Part shown: positions 52,214 to 60,538 of the stretch, piece after piece
Layout: each line of letters opens with the position of its first letter
Numbering within the stretch: position 1 is the first letter of the stretch
Source: Methanobacterium_D oryzae
GTDB lineage: Archaea > Methanobacteriota > Methanobacteria > Methanobacteriales > Methanobacteriaceae
Length of the DNA: 64,000 bases
Reading direction: 5' to 3'
Assembly: GCF_050433505.1 (NCBI RefSeq)
Contig: NZ_JBNPXC010000001.1
Location: forward strand, 1,240,001 to 1,304,000
Notes under the pieces: generated by a model
Databases searched by the model: none
What the model was told of the DNA's origin: nothing
Seen by the model: the letters and a program-made list of their open reading frames with translations, nothing else
Program-made: the position numbers and the translations under genes

Positions 52214-52765
52214 ATGAGTTTTGAGGAAATAGGTATTGATAATGCATATAGGGTATTAGCTCCACGTCCTACTATCATTGTAACAAGTATAAACAAAAAA
52301 GGGGAAGTAAACGCGGCTCCTTTCTCATTTACAATGCCAGTTTCAATGAATCCTCCACTTATTGCCTTTGCATCAGTAAAAACTCATGATACTTATAAGA
52401 ATATAATTGAAACAGAGGAATTTGTTATAAATATTCCCAATGAGGATATCTTAAAGGAATTATGGATAACTGGAGAAAAATTTCCTTATGGAGTAAATGA
52501 GATAGAAAAAGCGAGTCTTACTCAAATAGATTCTAAAAAAGTCCAGCCCCCTAAGATTGAAGAATGTATTGCAGCTATAGAATGTAAAGTACATTGGATT
52601 AAAGGTGCTGGAGATCATGATGTTATTGTTGGAGAAGTTCTACAAGTAAGTGTTCAAGAAGATTCCCTAAAGGATGGTCTTTTAGATGTTGAAAAAATTA
52701 GGCCGGTTTTGCATTTAGGTGGGGTAAATTTTGTGGTTGGGGATCACCTTAGAAAGGTGGAATAG
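52214..52765 (+). CDS. Flavin reductase-like FMN-binding protein
   Basis: A 183-residue protein of the flavin reductase family: YRVLAPRPTIIVTSINKKGE, VNAAPFSFTMPVSMNPPLIA and TYKNIIETEEFVINIP define the FMN-binding split-barrel, and HLGGVNFVVGDH ends it. From memory, it corresponds to the structurally characterised FMN-binding protein MTH152. It is probably involved in electron transfer to oxygen-detoxifying or other flavoproteins. AAAGGTGATTAA precedes the ATG, and a Usp gene follows 11 bases later, so the two are cotranscribed. Confidence 0.9.
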   Translation: MSFEEIGIDNAYRVLAPRPTIIVTSINKKGEVNAAPFSFTMPVSMNPPLIAFASVKTHDTYKNIIETEEFVINIPNEDILKELWITGEKFPYGVNEIEKASLTQIDSKKVQPPKIEECIAAIECKVHWIKGAGDHDVIVGEVLQVSVQEDSLKDGLLDVEKIRPVLHLGGVNFVVGDHLRKVE

Positions 52766-52776
52766 GAGAAGATTAA

Positions 52777-53172
52777 ATGTTTGAGACAATATTAGTTCCT
52801 ACAGATGGTTCTGAATATGCAGAAAGAGCTGAAGATATTGCAATTTCTATGGCTAGCAAATATAATTCAAGGATTGTAGGAGTATATATACTTGATGAAA
52901 AGCTTATTTACCCATATGATGTTCTTGAAGATGAGGGAAAAACCATATTAAAGAATTTAAACCAAAAGGCAAAAAAAGAGAATGTAGTTGTAGATGAAAT
53001 CCTCGTATTTGGGGATCCACGTAAAGATTTGACTACTATCTCTAAAAGAATGAATGCAGATATCATTGTCATTGGAACTCATGGCAAAAAAGGTTTTGAA
53101 AAACTTTTACTTGGTAGTGTGGCTGAAAATATTCTTAAATCTGTTGATATCCCTGTGTTACTAGTTAAATAA
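52777..53172 (+). CDS. Universal stress protein (UspA family)
   Basis: A 131-residue Usp domain: FETILVPTDGSEYAERAEDI opens the fold, DPRKDLTTISKRMNADIIVI then GTHGKKGFEKLLLGSVAENI give the ATP-binding loop G-2x-G-9x-G-S, and VDIPVLLVK ends it. The ATP-binding motif is intact, so it is probably of the nucleotide-binding type. It lies 11 bases downstream of the flavin reductase gene after TAGGAGAAGA. Usp proteins are induced by stress in many organisms; here the neighbours are oxygen-defence genes. Confidence 0.93.
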   Translation: MFETILVPTDGSEYAERAEDIAISMASKYNSRIVGVYILDEKLIYPYDVLEDEGKTILKNLNQKAKKENVVVDEILVFGDPRKDLTTISKRMNADIIVIGTHGKKGFEKLLLGSVAENILKSVDIPVLLVK

Positions 53173-53233
53173 TCATTTATTTTCTTATTTTTATTTATTA
53201 AAATTTCGAAACTGGAAACTATTTATATCATCA

Positions 53234-53252
53234 TATATCAAATATAGATATA
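53234..53252. promoter_or_regulatory. Dyad TATATC-N7-GATATA near TATA box
   Basis: A TATA box (CTATTTATATC, about 53218-53228) is followed by TATATC (53234-53239) and GATATA (53247-53252). The TATA box and the ATATC/GATAT half-sites resemble those in the padR promoter (28625-28777), so this promoter could respond to a related regulator; it precedes the small membrane protein at 53285. Confidence 0.4.
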
Positions 53253-53284
53253 TCAAAAAATGACATATAGTGGAGATGGAATTT

Positions 53285-53470
53285 ATGAACCGTATATTGA
53301 CAGGAATTAAGGCTTATCTATCAGATTGGAAAAACTGGCTAGTTCATAGTATAGTTGGAGTTATATTACTTTTATTCCTATTATTTGCTCCATTATCACC
53401 TTATATTCGTCTTGCAGTATTGGGAGTAGTTGTGGTTTTCAACGTGTTTAGAATGAAATATTTTAGTTAA
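53285..53470 (+). CDS. Small membrane protein
   Basis: A 61-residue protein; the ATG at 53285 has GGAG nine bases upstream, better than the GTG at 53270. After an amphipathic start (NRILTGIKAYLSDWKNWLVH) it has two hydrophobic segments (SIVGVILLLFLLFAPLSPY and IRLAVLGVVVVFNVFRMKYF), probably a two-helix hairpin. The dyad-containing promoter upstream suggests it is regulated. I recognise no family. Confidence 0.7.
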   Translation: MNRILTGIKAYLSDWKNWLVHSIVGVILLLFLLFAPLSPYIRLAVLGVVVVFNVFRMKYFS

Positions 53471-53485
53471 AATATTGTTGAATAC

Positions 53486-53533
53486 ATGAGATTGTGGATT
53501 CTGCAAAAAATCTTAGAGTTTTGCGACACATAA
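53486..53533 (+). pseudogene. Short copy of the start of the following gene
   Basis: A 15-codon frame (MRLWILQKILEFCDT) resembles the first residues of the next gene (MRLWSLHPKYLDVK) and its DNA is similar for about 33 bases (ATGAGATTGTGGATTCTG against ATGAGATTATGGAGTCTT). It seems to be a decayed 5' duplication, like the nudC and 15539 cases. Confidence 0.3.
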
Positions 53534-53555
53534 TCTCATAATTAAGGTGAAAGCT

Positions 53556-53987
53556 ATGAGATTATGGAGTCTTCATCCAAAGTATCTTGATGTTAAGGGA
53601 TTCGTTGCACTTTGGAGAGAAGGAATAATGGCTCGAAATGCAATTTTAGGGATCAAAAAAGGTTATATGAATCACCCTCAGCTTGAGAGATTCAAAATAC
53701 AGGATGATCCTCTACTTTCAATTGATACTTATTTGTTCAATGTTTATGAAGAATCAAAACGACGAAACTATAATTTTGATCGGGAAAAAATCGGTTTTGA
53801 GTTTACAGAGTCTAAAATAGATGTAACTAGTGGCCAAATGATGTATGAACTTAAACATCTTAAAAGAAAGCTCAAAATAAGAGATTTTGAAAGATATAAA
53901 GAGTTAAAACAAATTAAATTCCCTGATCCAAACCCTATTTTTAAAATTAAAGAAGGAGAAATAGAACCTTGGGAAAGGCCCTACTAA
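53556..53987 (+). CDS. Pyrimidine-dimer glycosylase / endonuclease V-like protein
   Basis: A 143-residue protein of the Pyr_excise type (PF03013-like): MRLWSLHPKYLDVKGFVALW, GYMNHPQLERFK and EELYFNVYEESKRR-type patterns match cellular proteins annotated as T4 endonuclease V-like glycosylases that cut at UV-induced pyrimidine dimers. The T4 enzyme uses an N-terminal Thr2; here residue 2 is Arg, so the catalytic mechanism may differ or activity may be absent. GGTGAAAGCT precedes the ATG at 53556; a GTG nine bases upstream overlaps it. It is followed by the rubredoxin block. Confidence 0.7.
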   Translation: MRLWSLHPKYLDVKGFVALWREGIMARNAILGIKKGYMNHPQLERFKIQDDPLLSIDTYLFNVYEESKRRNYNFDREKIGFEFTESKIDVTSGQMMYELKHLKRKLKIRDFERYKELKQIKFPDPNPIFKIKEGEIEPWERPY

Positions 53988-54134
53988 TTTTAAGCAATAA
54001 TTTTATGATAAAGGTTTTGACTTCATTTTTGCATATTATTTAGATTCTTATATAATATTAATTCTATAAAATTTATTAATATTGAAAAATAAATTATAGT
54101 AATATATTTAAATGCTTTAATGAGGTGAATTCAT

Positions 54135-54302
54135 ATGGCTAAAAAATACTTTTGTGGTGTTTGTGGATATATTTATGACCCTGTAAATGGAGAACCAAGA
54201 AAAAACGTATCTCCAGGTACTGCATTTGAGGATCTAGATCCTTACTTTCGATGTCCGAGCTGTGGGGCTGGTAAAATCAGGTTCCGAGAAAAAGATAGCT
54301 AA
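54135..54302 (+). CDS. Rubredoxin 1
   Basis: A 55-residue rubredoxin, too short for most ORF thresholds. Two CxxCG knuckles (FCGVCGYIYDP near residue 6-16 and RCPSCGAG near 42-49) bind one iron, and the PGTAFEDLDP turn is canonical. Rubredoxins transfer single electrons, here most likely to the F420H2 oxidase and peroxide or superoxide-reducing enzymes of the same block. GAGGTGAATTCAT precedes the ATG. It is the first of three tandem rubredoxin genes and has a basic tail (RFREKDS). Confidence 0.93.
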   Translation: MAKKYFCGVCGYIYDPVNGEPRKNVSPGTAFEDLDPYFRCPSCGAGKIRFREKDS

Positions 54303-54408
54303 TATAGCAAATAATTAAATATTAAAAAAATTAATATAAAGAATAAGGGAGAATTAAGTCTTCCTATTTTTAAGCTATATTAAAAAATGATATTTCGAGG
54401 TTTAAAAC

Positions 54409-54570
54409 ATGGAAAATTACAAATGTAGTGTTTGTGGATATATTTATGACCCTGAAAATGGAGAACCAAGAAAAAAAACAGAACCTGGTACTTCTTTTGA
54501 GGAATTGCCTGATCTCTGGCGATGCCCCGTGTGTGGTGCAGGTAAAATCAAATTTGACAAAATCAAATAA
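54409..54570 (+). CDS. Rubredoxin 2
   Basis: A 53-residue rubredoxin with both CxxCG knuckles (KCSVCGYIYDP, RCPVCGAG) and PGTSFEELPD. It is most similar to the preceding copy (shared YIYDP-NGEPRK), so the two probably arose by tandem duplication, and differs more from the third. CGAGGTTTAAAAC precedes the ATG. It should act in the same one-electron transfer chain to FprA and related enzymes. Confidence 0.93.
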   Translation: MENYKCSVCGYIYDPENGEPRKKTEPGTSFEELPDLWRCPVCGAGKIKFDKIK

Positions 54571-54612
54571 ATATTAATTTTTAAAATCTAATAATATATG
54601 AGAGGTTTGAAA

Positions 54613-54774
54613 ATGCAAAAATACAGATGTATAGCATGTGGATATATATACGATCCAGAAGAAGGAGATCCTTTATCTGGAATAGAACCCGGAACATCAT
54701 TTGAAGATTTACCCGACGACTGGCTCTGTCCAATGTGTGGAGTCGGAAAAGATATGTTCGAACCTGTGGATTAA
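54613..54774 (+). CDS. Rubredoxin 3
   Basis: A 53-residue rubredoxin (RCIACGYIYDP, LCPMCGVG) with EEGDPLSGIEPGTSFEDLPD, the more standard rubredoxin form. It ends only two bases before fprA, so it is probably its direct electron donor or acceptor and is translated with it. GAGGTTTGAAA precedes the ATG. Differences from rubredoxins 1 and 2 in the charged loop suggest distinct partners or potentials. Confidence 0.95.
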   Translation: MQKYRCIACGYIYDPEEGDPLSGIEPGTSFEDLPDDWLCPMCGVGKDMFEPVD

Positions 54775-54776
54775 AA

Positions 54777-55958
54777 ATGAAACACAGAACAATTAAATCT
54801 AATATTTTTTTTACTGGAGTTATAGACTGGGATAGAAAATTATTCGATGAACTCATTCCACTTCCCGAAGGAACAAGTTATAATTCATATATTGTACAGG
54901 GGAGCGAAAAAACAGCATTAATAGATACTGCCGATCCAAGCAAAAAAAAGGAATTTTTAAAAAATATCTCCAAAATAGACACTAAGATCGATTACATTAT
55001 TTCTCACCATGCAGAACAGGATCACTCTGGGTTGATACCAGAAGTACTAAATCTATATCCTGATGCAAAAGTTATTTCAAGCACACAATGCAAAGAAATG
55101 CTAAAAGAACTTCTTTTAATAGATGATAGTCAATTTAAGGCAGTTGAAGATGGAGAAGCAATCTCACTCGGCGATAAAAACCTTAAATTCATTTATACTC
55201 CTTGGGTGCACTGGCCTGAAACTATGGTCACATACCTTGAAGAGGATAAAATTTTATTTTCATGTGATTTCTTTGGATCACATCTTGCAACAAGCGATCT
55301 CTTTGTAACGGATGAGCCATTGGTTTACAGGGCTGCAAAAAGATATTATGCAGAGATTATGATGCCGTTCCGACCATTCATACAAAAAGACATTGAAAAA
55401 TTACAACCACTTGAAATTAAACTCATTGCACCAAGTCACGGTCCAATCTATGAAAATCCTGATTTTATTATTGAAGCTTATAAAGATTGGATATCTGATG
55501 AAACTAAAAATGAGGTCATAGTTCCTTATGTATCAATGCATGGTAGTACCAAGGAACTTGCAGACTATCTTGTAGATACTTTAATTGATGGAGGTTTAAC
55601 TGTTAAACCGTTTAATTTAACAACTGCAGATATAGGTGACTTAGCTTTAGCGCTTGTAGATGCCTCTACTGTAGTTATTGCCACACCAACGGTTTTAACT
55701 GGCCCACATCCAAGTGCAGTTTATGCCGCATATCTTGTAAATGCATTAAGGCCTAAACTTAAGTTTGCATCAATTATTGGTTCTTATGGATGGGGTGGAA
55801 GAACAGTTGATTTACTTAAGGGATTTTTAACTAATTTAAAAGCTGAAATCATAGAGCCCGTTATTGTAAAAGGATTTCCAAAGGAAGAAGACTTTAAAAA
55901 CATAGAAAAATTAGCTGAAGAGATTGTAAGGAAACATAAAGAACAAAATTTGATTTAA
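54777..55958 (+). CDS. fprA: F420H2 oxidase (flavodiiron protein FprA)
   Basis: FprA reduces O2 to water with F420H2, protecting methanogens from oxygen. The 393-residue protein has an N-terminal metallo-beta-lactamase-like diiron domain (SHHAEQDHSG near residue 80, WVHWPETMVT, FSCDFFGSH, SHGPI) and a C-terminal flavodoxin domain (VPYVSMHGSTKELADYLVD, ATPTVLTGPHPSAVYAAYLV, GSYGWGGRTV). ATG 54777 is chosen: the frame extends further upstream, but only through the rubredoxin 3 gene. It follows rubredoxin 3 by two bases and precedes ferritin, so it is in the oxygen-defence operon. Confidence 0.95.
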   Translation: MKHRTIKSNIFFTGVIDWDRKLFDELIPLPEGTSYNSYIVQGSEKTALIDTADPSKKKEFLKNISKIDTKIDYIISHHAEQDHSGLIPEVLNLYPDAKVISSTQCKEMLKELLLIDDSQFKAVEDGEAISLGDKNLKFIYTPWVHWPETMVTYLEEDKILFSCDFFGSHLATSDLFVTDEPLVYRAAKRYYAEIMMPFRPFIQKDIEKLQPLEIKLIAPSHGPIYENPDFIIEAYKDWISDETKNEVIVPYVSMHGSTKELADYLVDTLIDGGLTVKPFNLTTADIGDLALALVDASTVVIATPTVLTGPHPSAVYAAYLVNALRPKLKFASIIGSYGWGGRTVDLLKGFLTNLKAEIIEPVIVKGFPKEEDFKNIEKLAEEIVRKHKEQNLI

Positions 55959-55975
55959 TTATTTGGAGGAGTTAA

Positions 55976-56488
55976 ATGATTAAAGAAAATGTTTTAAAAG
56001 CTTTAAATTCTCAATTAAATGCAGAACTTTATTCTGCATATCTTTATCTTGCAATGGAAGCATATTTTGAGTCTATAGAATTAAGTGGATTTGCAAATTG
56101 GATGAGGGCACAGGCACAAGAAGAATTAGTGCATGCAATGAAATTTTATGATTATATTGTCCAAAGAGGAGAAAGAGTGGATTTATCCTCTATAGATGAA
56201 CCTCAAAAAGAATGGGATTCTCCTTTAGCAGTTTTTGAACATGTTTATGAACACGAAAAAAAAGTTACAGGATTAATAAATGATTTAGTTAACCTTTCAA
56301 CTTCTGAAAGCGATCATGCTACCACTAATTTCTTACAGTGGTATGTAGCAGAACAGGTTGAAGAAGAAGAATCTGCTAATGGAGTGCTTCAAAGGGTAAA
56401 ACTTACAGCTGATTCTCCTGGAGGATTATTTATGCTTGATACAGAACTTGGTCAAAGAGTTTTTACACCACCAGCAACTGAAAAATAA
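55976..56488 (+). CDS. ftn: Ferritin (non-haem)
   Basis: A 170-residue ferritin that stores iron in a 24-mer shell and oxidises Fe2+. The four-helix-bundle core shows ferroxidase-centre residues: LNAELYSAYLYLAMEAYFE with Glu, MRAQAQEELVHAMKFYDYIV with the ExxH pair, and LQWYVAEQVEEEESANGVL with the second Glu/Gln set. GGAGGAGTTAA precedes the ATG, 17 bases after fprA. Together with the oxidase and rubredoxins, it limits iron-driven radical formation. Confidence 0.95.
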   Translation: MIKENVLKALNSQLNAELYSAYLYLAMEAYFESIELSGFANWMRAQAQEELVHAMKFYDYIVQRGERVDLSSIDEPQKEWDSPLAVFEHVYEHEKKVTGLINDLVNLSTSESDHATTNFLQWYVAEQVEEEESANGVLQRVKLTADSPGGLFMLDTELGQRVFTPPATEK

Positions 56489-56764
56489 ACTCTTTCTATT
56501 TATTTATAATAATTCTTATTTTAATTTAGATTAAATTCATTTTTTATCTTTATTCACAAATTTAAATCTTTATTGTATGTTTATAATTAAAAATAGTTAT
56601 TTATAGACTTATAAACCTTTTTTTTAGGGAATTTTTGATTAGATATTGTTAAAAAATTGTTATTTAGATGAAATTCTAGTTTATTAGGTATATAGAGCGA
56701 AATCATTATTTATTATGAATAATAAAATAATAATGTTGAATATGGTTTTAAATGAGGGTCTGAT

Positions 56765-57517
56765 ATGGGAAGTAAAGTGAAGATATACGAAGTAAGAAAA
56801 ACTAAAAAGAAGGTTGAAGGAGGGGGAAAAGGAGGAATGCCCCTTATTGGAGATAAATTCCCTAAACTTAAGAATGTAAAAACAACTCAGGGGATAATGA
56901 GTCTTCCAAAAGCATTTAAAGGAAAATGGTTTGTATTATTTAGTCATCCGGCTGATTTTACACCAGTATGTACAACTGAATTTATTGAATTTCAAAGAAA
57001 TTACATAAAATTTAAAGTCTTAAACACTGAATTAATTGGTCTAAGTGTTGATCAGGTTTTCTCTCACTTAAAATGGATAGAATGGATAAAAGAAAACTTA
57101 AATATTAGAATTGAGTTTCCAATAATTGCAGATACAGGAGAAATTGCTGATTGTTTAGGTCTAATACATCCATCAAAGGGAATGAACACTGTTAGAGCGG
57201 TTTTTATAGTTGATCCTGAAGGAACGATAAGGGCAATAATGTACTATCCACAAGAACTTGGAAGAAACATAGATGAAATATTAAGGGCAGTAGAAGGACT
57301 TAGAATATCGGAAGATGAAGGAGTGGCAATGCCTGCAAACTGGCCGCAGAACAGACTTCTCGGAAGCAATGTAATTATTCCTCCAGCACAAAGTAAAGAA
57401 GAGATGTTAGAAAGGGTTCAAAAGGTTGGAGAAGGGGAATATTTATGTATGGATTGGTGGTTATGCCACAAACCATGGTATAAGAAATACAAAACTTCAA
57501 GATGGAGAGAAATATAA
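56765..57517 (+). CDS. Peroxiredoxin with N-terminal extension
   Basis: A 250-residue peroxiredoxin of the Prx6/archaeal type that reduces peroxides. The peroxidatic Cys lies in FSHPADFTPVCTTEFIEF near residue 72, with resolving cysteines probably in CMDWWLCHKPW near the C-terminus. The first ~28 residues (GSKVKIYEVRKTKKKVEGGG) are a basic, Gly-rich extension absent from the usual 200-220-residue enzymes. The ATG has GAGGGTCTGAT upstream, so the extension is probably real. It is separated from ferritin by 276 bases, and a second promoter is likely; SOD follows 50 bases on. Confidence 0.93.
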   Translation: MGSKVKIYEVRKTKKKVEGGGKGGMPLIGDKFPKLKNVKTTQGIMSLPKAFKGKWFVLFSHPADFTPVCTTEFIEFQRNYIKFKVLNTELIGLSVDQVFSHLKWIEWIKENLNIRIEFPIIADTGEIADCLGLIHPSKGMNTVRAVFIVDPEGTIRAIMYYPQELGRNIDEILRAVEGLRISEDEGVAMPANWPQNRLLGSNVIIPPAQSKEEMLERVQKVGEGEYLCMDWWLCHKPWYKKYKTSRWREI

Positions 57518-57567
57518 TAAAATATTTAAATTGCATTAAATTAATTTAGTATATGGAGGTATTTTAT

Positions 57568-58182
57568 ATGAACGGTAAATTATATGAACTACCAGAACTT
57601 CCTTACGCATACAATGCATTAGAACCATATATTTCAGAACAACAACTGACAATACATCATGATAAGCACCATCAAGCTTACGTAGATGCTACAAATGCTA
57701 TTATAAAACTTTTCGATGAATCAAGAGAAAAGGGAACAGATTTTGATATTAAAGCTAAAGCAAAAGAATTATCATTCAACGTAGGAGGACATCAATTACA
57801 CAAGTTATTCTGGGAAAACATGGGTCCTGCAGATGAAAATGGTGGAGAACCCACAGGAAAAATTGCAGAATACATAAAAAAAGATTTTGGAAGTTTTGAA
57901 AGGTTTAAAAAAGAATTTTCTCAAACAGCTATAAGCGCAGAAGGTTCTGGCTGGGCAGTATTAACCCTATGCAAAAATACTGATAGAATATTCATTTTGC
58001 AGTATGAAAAGCACAACGTTAATGTTGCTCCCAAATGGACTCCACTTATGGTACTAGATGTTTGGGAACATGCTTACTACCTTGACTACAAAAATGTCAG
58101 ACCCGACTTCGTTGAAGCCTTTTGGAACATAGTAAACTGGGATGAGGTAAATAAAAGAGTAGAAACATGGTTAAAAAAATAA
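57568..58182 (+). CDS. sod: Fe/Mn superoxide dismutase
   Basis: A 204-residue Fe/Mn-type SOD that converts superoxide to oxygen and peroxide. Metal ligands are recognisable: ISEQQLTIHHDKHHQAYVDA (first His), LHKLFWENM (second His) and DVWEHAYYLDYKNVRP (Asp and His). ATG 57568 is chosen because GGAGGT lies seven bases before it; the ATG at 57553 is inside that context and would leave no SD. It completes the O2-defence block after the peroxiredoxin. Metal preference cannot be decided from the sequence. Confidence 0.95.
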   Translation: MNGKLYELPELPYAYNALEPYISEQQLTIHHDKHHQAYVDATNAIIKLFDESREKGTDFDIKAKAKELSFNVGGHQLHKLFWENMGPADENGGEPTGKIAEYIKKDFGSFERFKKEFSQTAISAEGSGWAVLTLCKNTDRIFILQYEKHNVNVAPKWTPLMVLDVWEHAYYLDYKNVRPDFVEAFWNIVNWDEVNKRVETWLKK

Positions 58183-58242
58183 AACCTTTAACCATTTTAT
58201 TTTAATTTTAAAATTATTACTTATTTTTTAGGAGAATTGAAT

Positions 58243-58779
58243 TTGGATACAGCATTTACTATATTTCTAATTGCAGTTTCGATTATCGCGATCGTTCTTA
58301 TTTGGATTTTCTGGTCATTTGCTATAGGTGCTGGATGGGAGCCAACTTCAAAAAAAATAGTTAAAAAGATGATGGAGATGGCTGAAGTAAATTCAGATGA
58401 TGTTGTTTATGATTTGGGATCTGGTGATGGAAGAATTGTGATAGAAGCTGCTAAAAGATACAATTCTATGGCCGTAGGAATAGAAGCTGATCCTATTCGT
58501 GTTTTATGGTCTCGTATAATGGTGAGGATCTTCCGCCTTCAAAATAATGTTAAAATAACTTGGAAAAACATTTTCAATCAAGATATAAGTGATGCAACAG
58601 TAGTTACTTTGTTTTTATGGAAAAATATTAATCAAAAACTTAAACCAAAATTATTGGGCGAATTAAAGCCCGGTACTCGTGTTGTTTCGTATATATGGAC
58701 ATTTGAAGGGTGGGAACCCGTTAAAGCAGATAATTATGAAAATATATATCTGTACATAATTGGTGAAAGCGATAAATAA
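58243..58779 (+). CDS. Membrane-anchored SAM-dependent methyltransferase
   Basis: A 178-residue protein with one N-terminal membrane segment (AFTIFLIAVSIIAIVLIWIF) and a class I methyltransferase fold: VVYDLGSGDGRIVIEAAKRY is motif I with the SAM-binding GxGxG, GIEADPIRV is the acidic loop, and TVVTLFLWKNINQKLKPKLL follows. The TTG at 58243 with GGAG eight bases upstream is preferred over the TTG at 58237. Its substrate is unknown; similar anchored methyltransferases are common in archaea. It ends the plus-strand oxygen-defence region. Confidence 0.8.
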   Translation: MDTAFTIFLIAVSIIAIVLIWIFWSFAIGAGWEPTSKKIVKKMMEMAEVNSDDVVYDLGSGDGRIVIEAAKRYNSMAVGIEADPIRVLWSRIMVRIFRLQNNVKITWKNIFNQDISDATVVTLFLWKNINQKLKPKLLGELKPGTRVVSYIWTFEGWEPVKADNYENIYLYIIGESDK

Positions 58780-59200
58780 AATATTAAAGAGATTAATTTT
58801 GAGATTATAAAAATTTTTCTTACTTCGTTTAATATGTTTAATTTGATTTATTTGTAGCTAAAGAGTTCCTATTATGTGATTTTATTAGAAATCATGGTTT
58901 TTTATGAAGTTAGTATATATGATATGATCTATTTGTACTGATTTTTCAGTAATTTAGGAAATTTTTTGGGAATTTAGGTAAAATGAATAATTTTTATTTC
59001 GTTATAGTTCAGTTAAACGAAGCCCATAAATTTTATACTTTTTCATTCTTCTTATTGTAACTCATTTATTTTTTTTTTTGAATGTGCATTTAAATTATAA
59101 GATATATAATATTAATTATAAAAACTTGAAAAATAAAAAAATTATCATTAGATGGACATCCTTTATAGAAAATCAATTTTATATTTAGGCAAGGGATACA
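58780..59200. other. AT-rich intergenic region
   Basis: A 421-base gap, almost entirely A and T, between the methyltransferase and the F390-synthetase-like gene. AAGATATATAATATT near 59098-59112 is a plausible TATA box for the latter. I see no gene, RNA or repeat. Confidence 0.45.
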
Positions 59201-60499
59201 ATGATCTGGAATAAAGAAGCAGAATGCATATCAGAAGATGAAAAGGAAAAATTACAGCTTAAAAGATTACAAAATGTGGTAAAAATAGCTTACGAAAATG
59301 TTCCATATTACAGGAAGCGTTTTGATGAGTTGAACATTAAACCAGAGGATATTAAGGCCCTTAAAGATATTGAAAAACTTCCATTTACAACAAAAACAGA
59401 TTTAAGAGACGCATATCCCTTTGGAATGTTTGCAGTAGATGAAGATGATATAATAGAAATACACACTTCATCTGGAACAACAGGAAAACCAACAGTTTCA
59501 GGATATACTCAAAAAGACCTTGAAATATGGGGAGAAGTAATGGCACGTGCCCTTGCAATGGCAGGTGCAGGAAAAAAGGATTTTATTCAAAATGCATATG
59601 GATATGGTCTTTTTACAGGTGGAATGGGCGTACACTATGGCGCACAAAAAATTGGCGCAACTGTAGTTCCAATTTCAGCTGGAAATACAATGAGACAGCT
59701 TGAACTTATGCAAGATTTTGGAACTACTCTTTTAACATGCACTCCTTCTTATGCTCTATATTTAGCTGAAGTAGCTGAAAAAGAGGGCATTAGCGAGAAT
59801 TCAATAAAATTAAAAGCAGGTGTTTTTGGAGCTGAAATGTGGACTGAAGAAATGAGGGGAGAGCTTGAAAAGAGATTGAATATCGACGCCCTTAATATTT
59901 ATGGCCTAACAGAAATCATCGGTCCAGGAGTAGCAATGGAATGTAAAGATAAGGATGGATTACATATTTCTGATGACCATTTCTATCCTGAAATTATTGA
60001 TGCCAACACGCTTGAAACAATGGGAGAAGGAGAAAAAGGAGAGCTTGTTTTAACAACACTTACAAGGGAAGGGATGCCTATTATTCGTTTCCGTACAAAA
60101 GATATTACAGCTCTTCGAAAAGGAAAATGTTCATGTGGAAGGACACTAATTAAAATGGATAGAATTACTGGACGTACAGATGACATGCTTAAAATCAGGG
60201 GCGTTATTGTATTCCCATCACAGATTGAAAAGGCGCTTTTAAGGATTGAAGGTTTAGAGCCCCACTATCAGATTGTAGTAACCAGACCACGCCATTTGGA
60301 TGAAATTGAAGTTCGTGTGGAAAACTCTGAAAAGCTATTTTCAGATGAAGTTAAACATGTAGAACATGCTAAAAAGATGATTGAGGATTATATTCATAGC
60401 GAAATTGGTTTAAGAGTTAATGTAACTCTTGTTGAACCGCAATCTATCCCAAGAAGTGAGGGAAAAGCGGTTAGGGTCATAGATAAAAGAGAATTCTAA
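59201..60499 (+). CDS. Phenylacetate-CoA ligase / coenzyme F390 synthetase family
   Basis: A 432-residue adenylate-forming enzyme. Motifs are HTSSGTTGKPTVSGYT (the P-loop of the family), NIYGLTEIIGPGVAMEC, FRTKDIT and KIRGVIVFPSQIEKALLRIE. In bacteria this family activates phenylacetate with CoA; in methanogens it includes coenzyme F390 synthetase, which adenylylates F420 under oxygen exposure. The oxygen-defence neighbourhood makes the F390 role attractive, but the alternative of an aryl-CoA ligase for aromatic amino-acid degradation (with indolepyruvate oxidoreductase) remains. A tandem ACT-domain gene follows after 39 bases, as in many such loci. Confidence 0.88.
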   Translation: MIWNKEAECISEDEKEKLQLKRLQNVVKIAYENVPYYRKRFDELNIKPEDIKALKDIEKLPFTTKTDLRDAYPFGMFAVDEDDIIEIHTSSGTTGKPTVSGYTQKDLEIWGEVMARALAMAGAGKKDFIQNAYGYGLFTGGMGVHYGAQKIGATVVPISAGNTMRQLELMQDFGTTLLTCTPSYALYLAEVAEKEGISENSIKLKAGVFGAEMWTEEMRGELEKRLNIDALNIYGLTEIIGPGVAMECKDKDGLHISDDHFYPEIIDANTLETMGEGEKGELVLTTLTREGMPIIRFRTKDITALRKGKCSCGRTLIKMDRITGRTDDMLKIRGVIVFPSQIEKALLRIEGLEPHYQIVVTRPRHLDEIEVRVENSEKLFSDEVKHVEHAKKMIEDYIHSEIGLRVNVTLVEPQSIPRSEGKAVRVIDKREF

Positions 60500-60538
60500 G
60501 CGATATTATTTGAATTAAAAATATATGGATGGCAGAAA

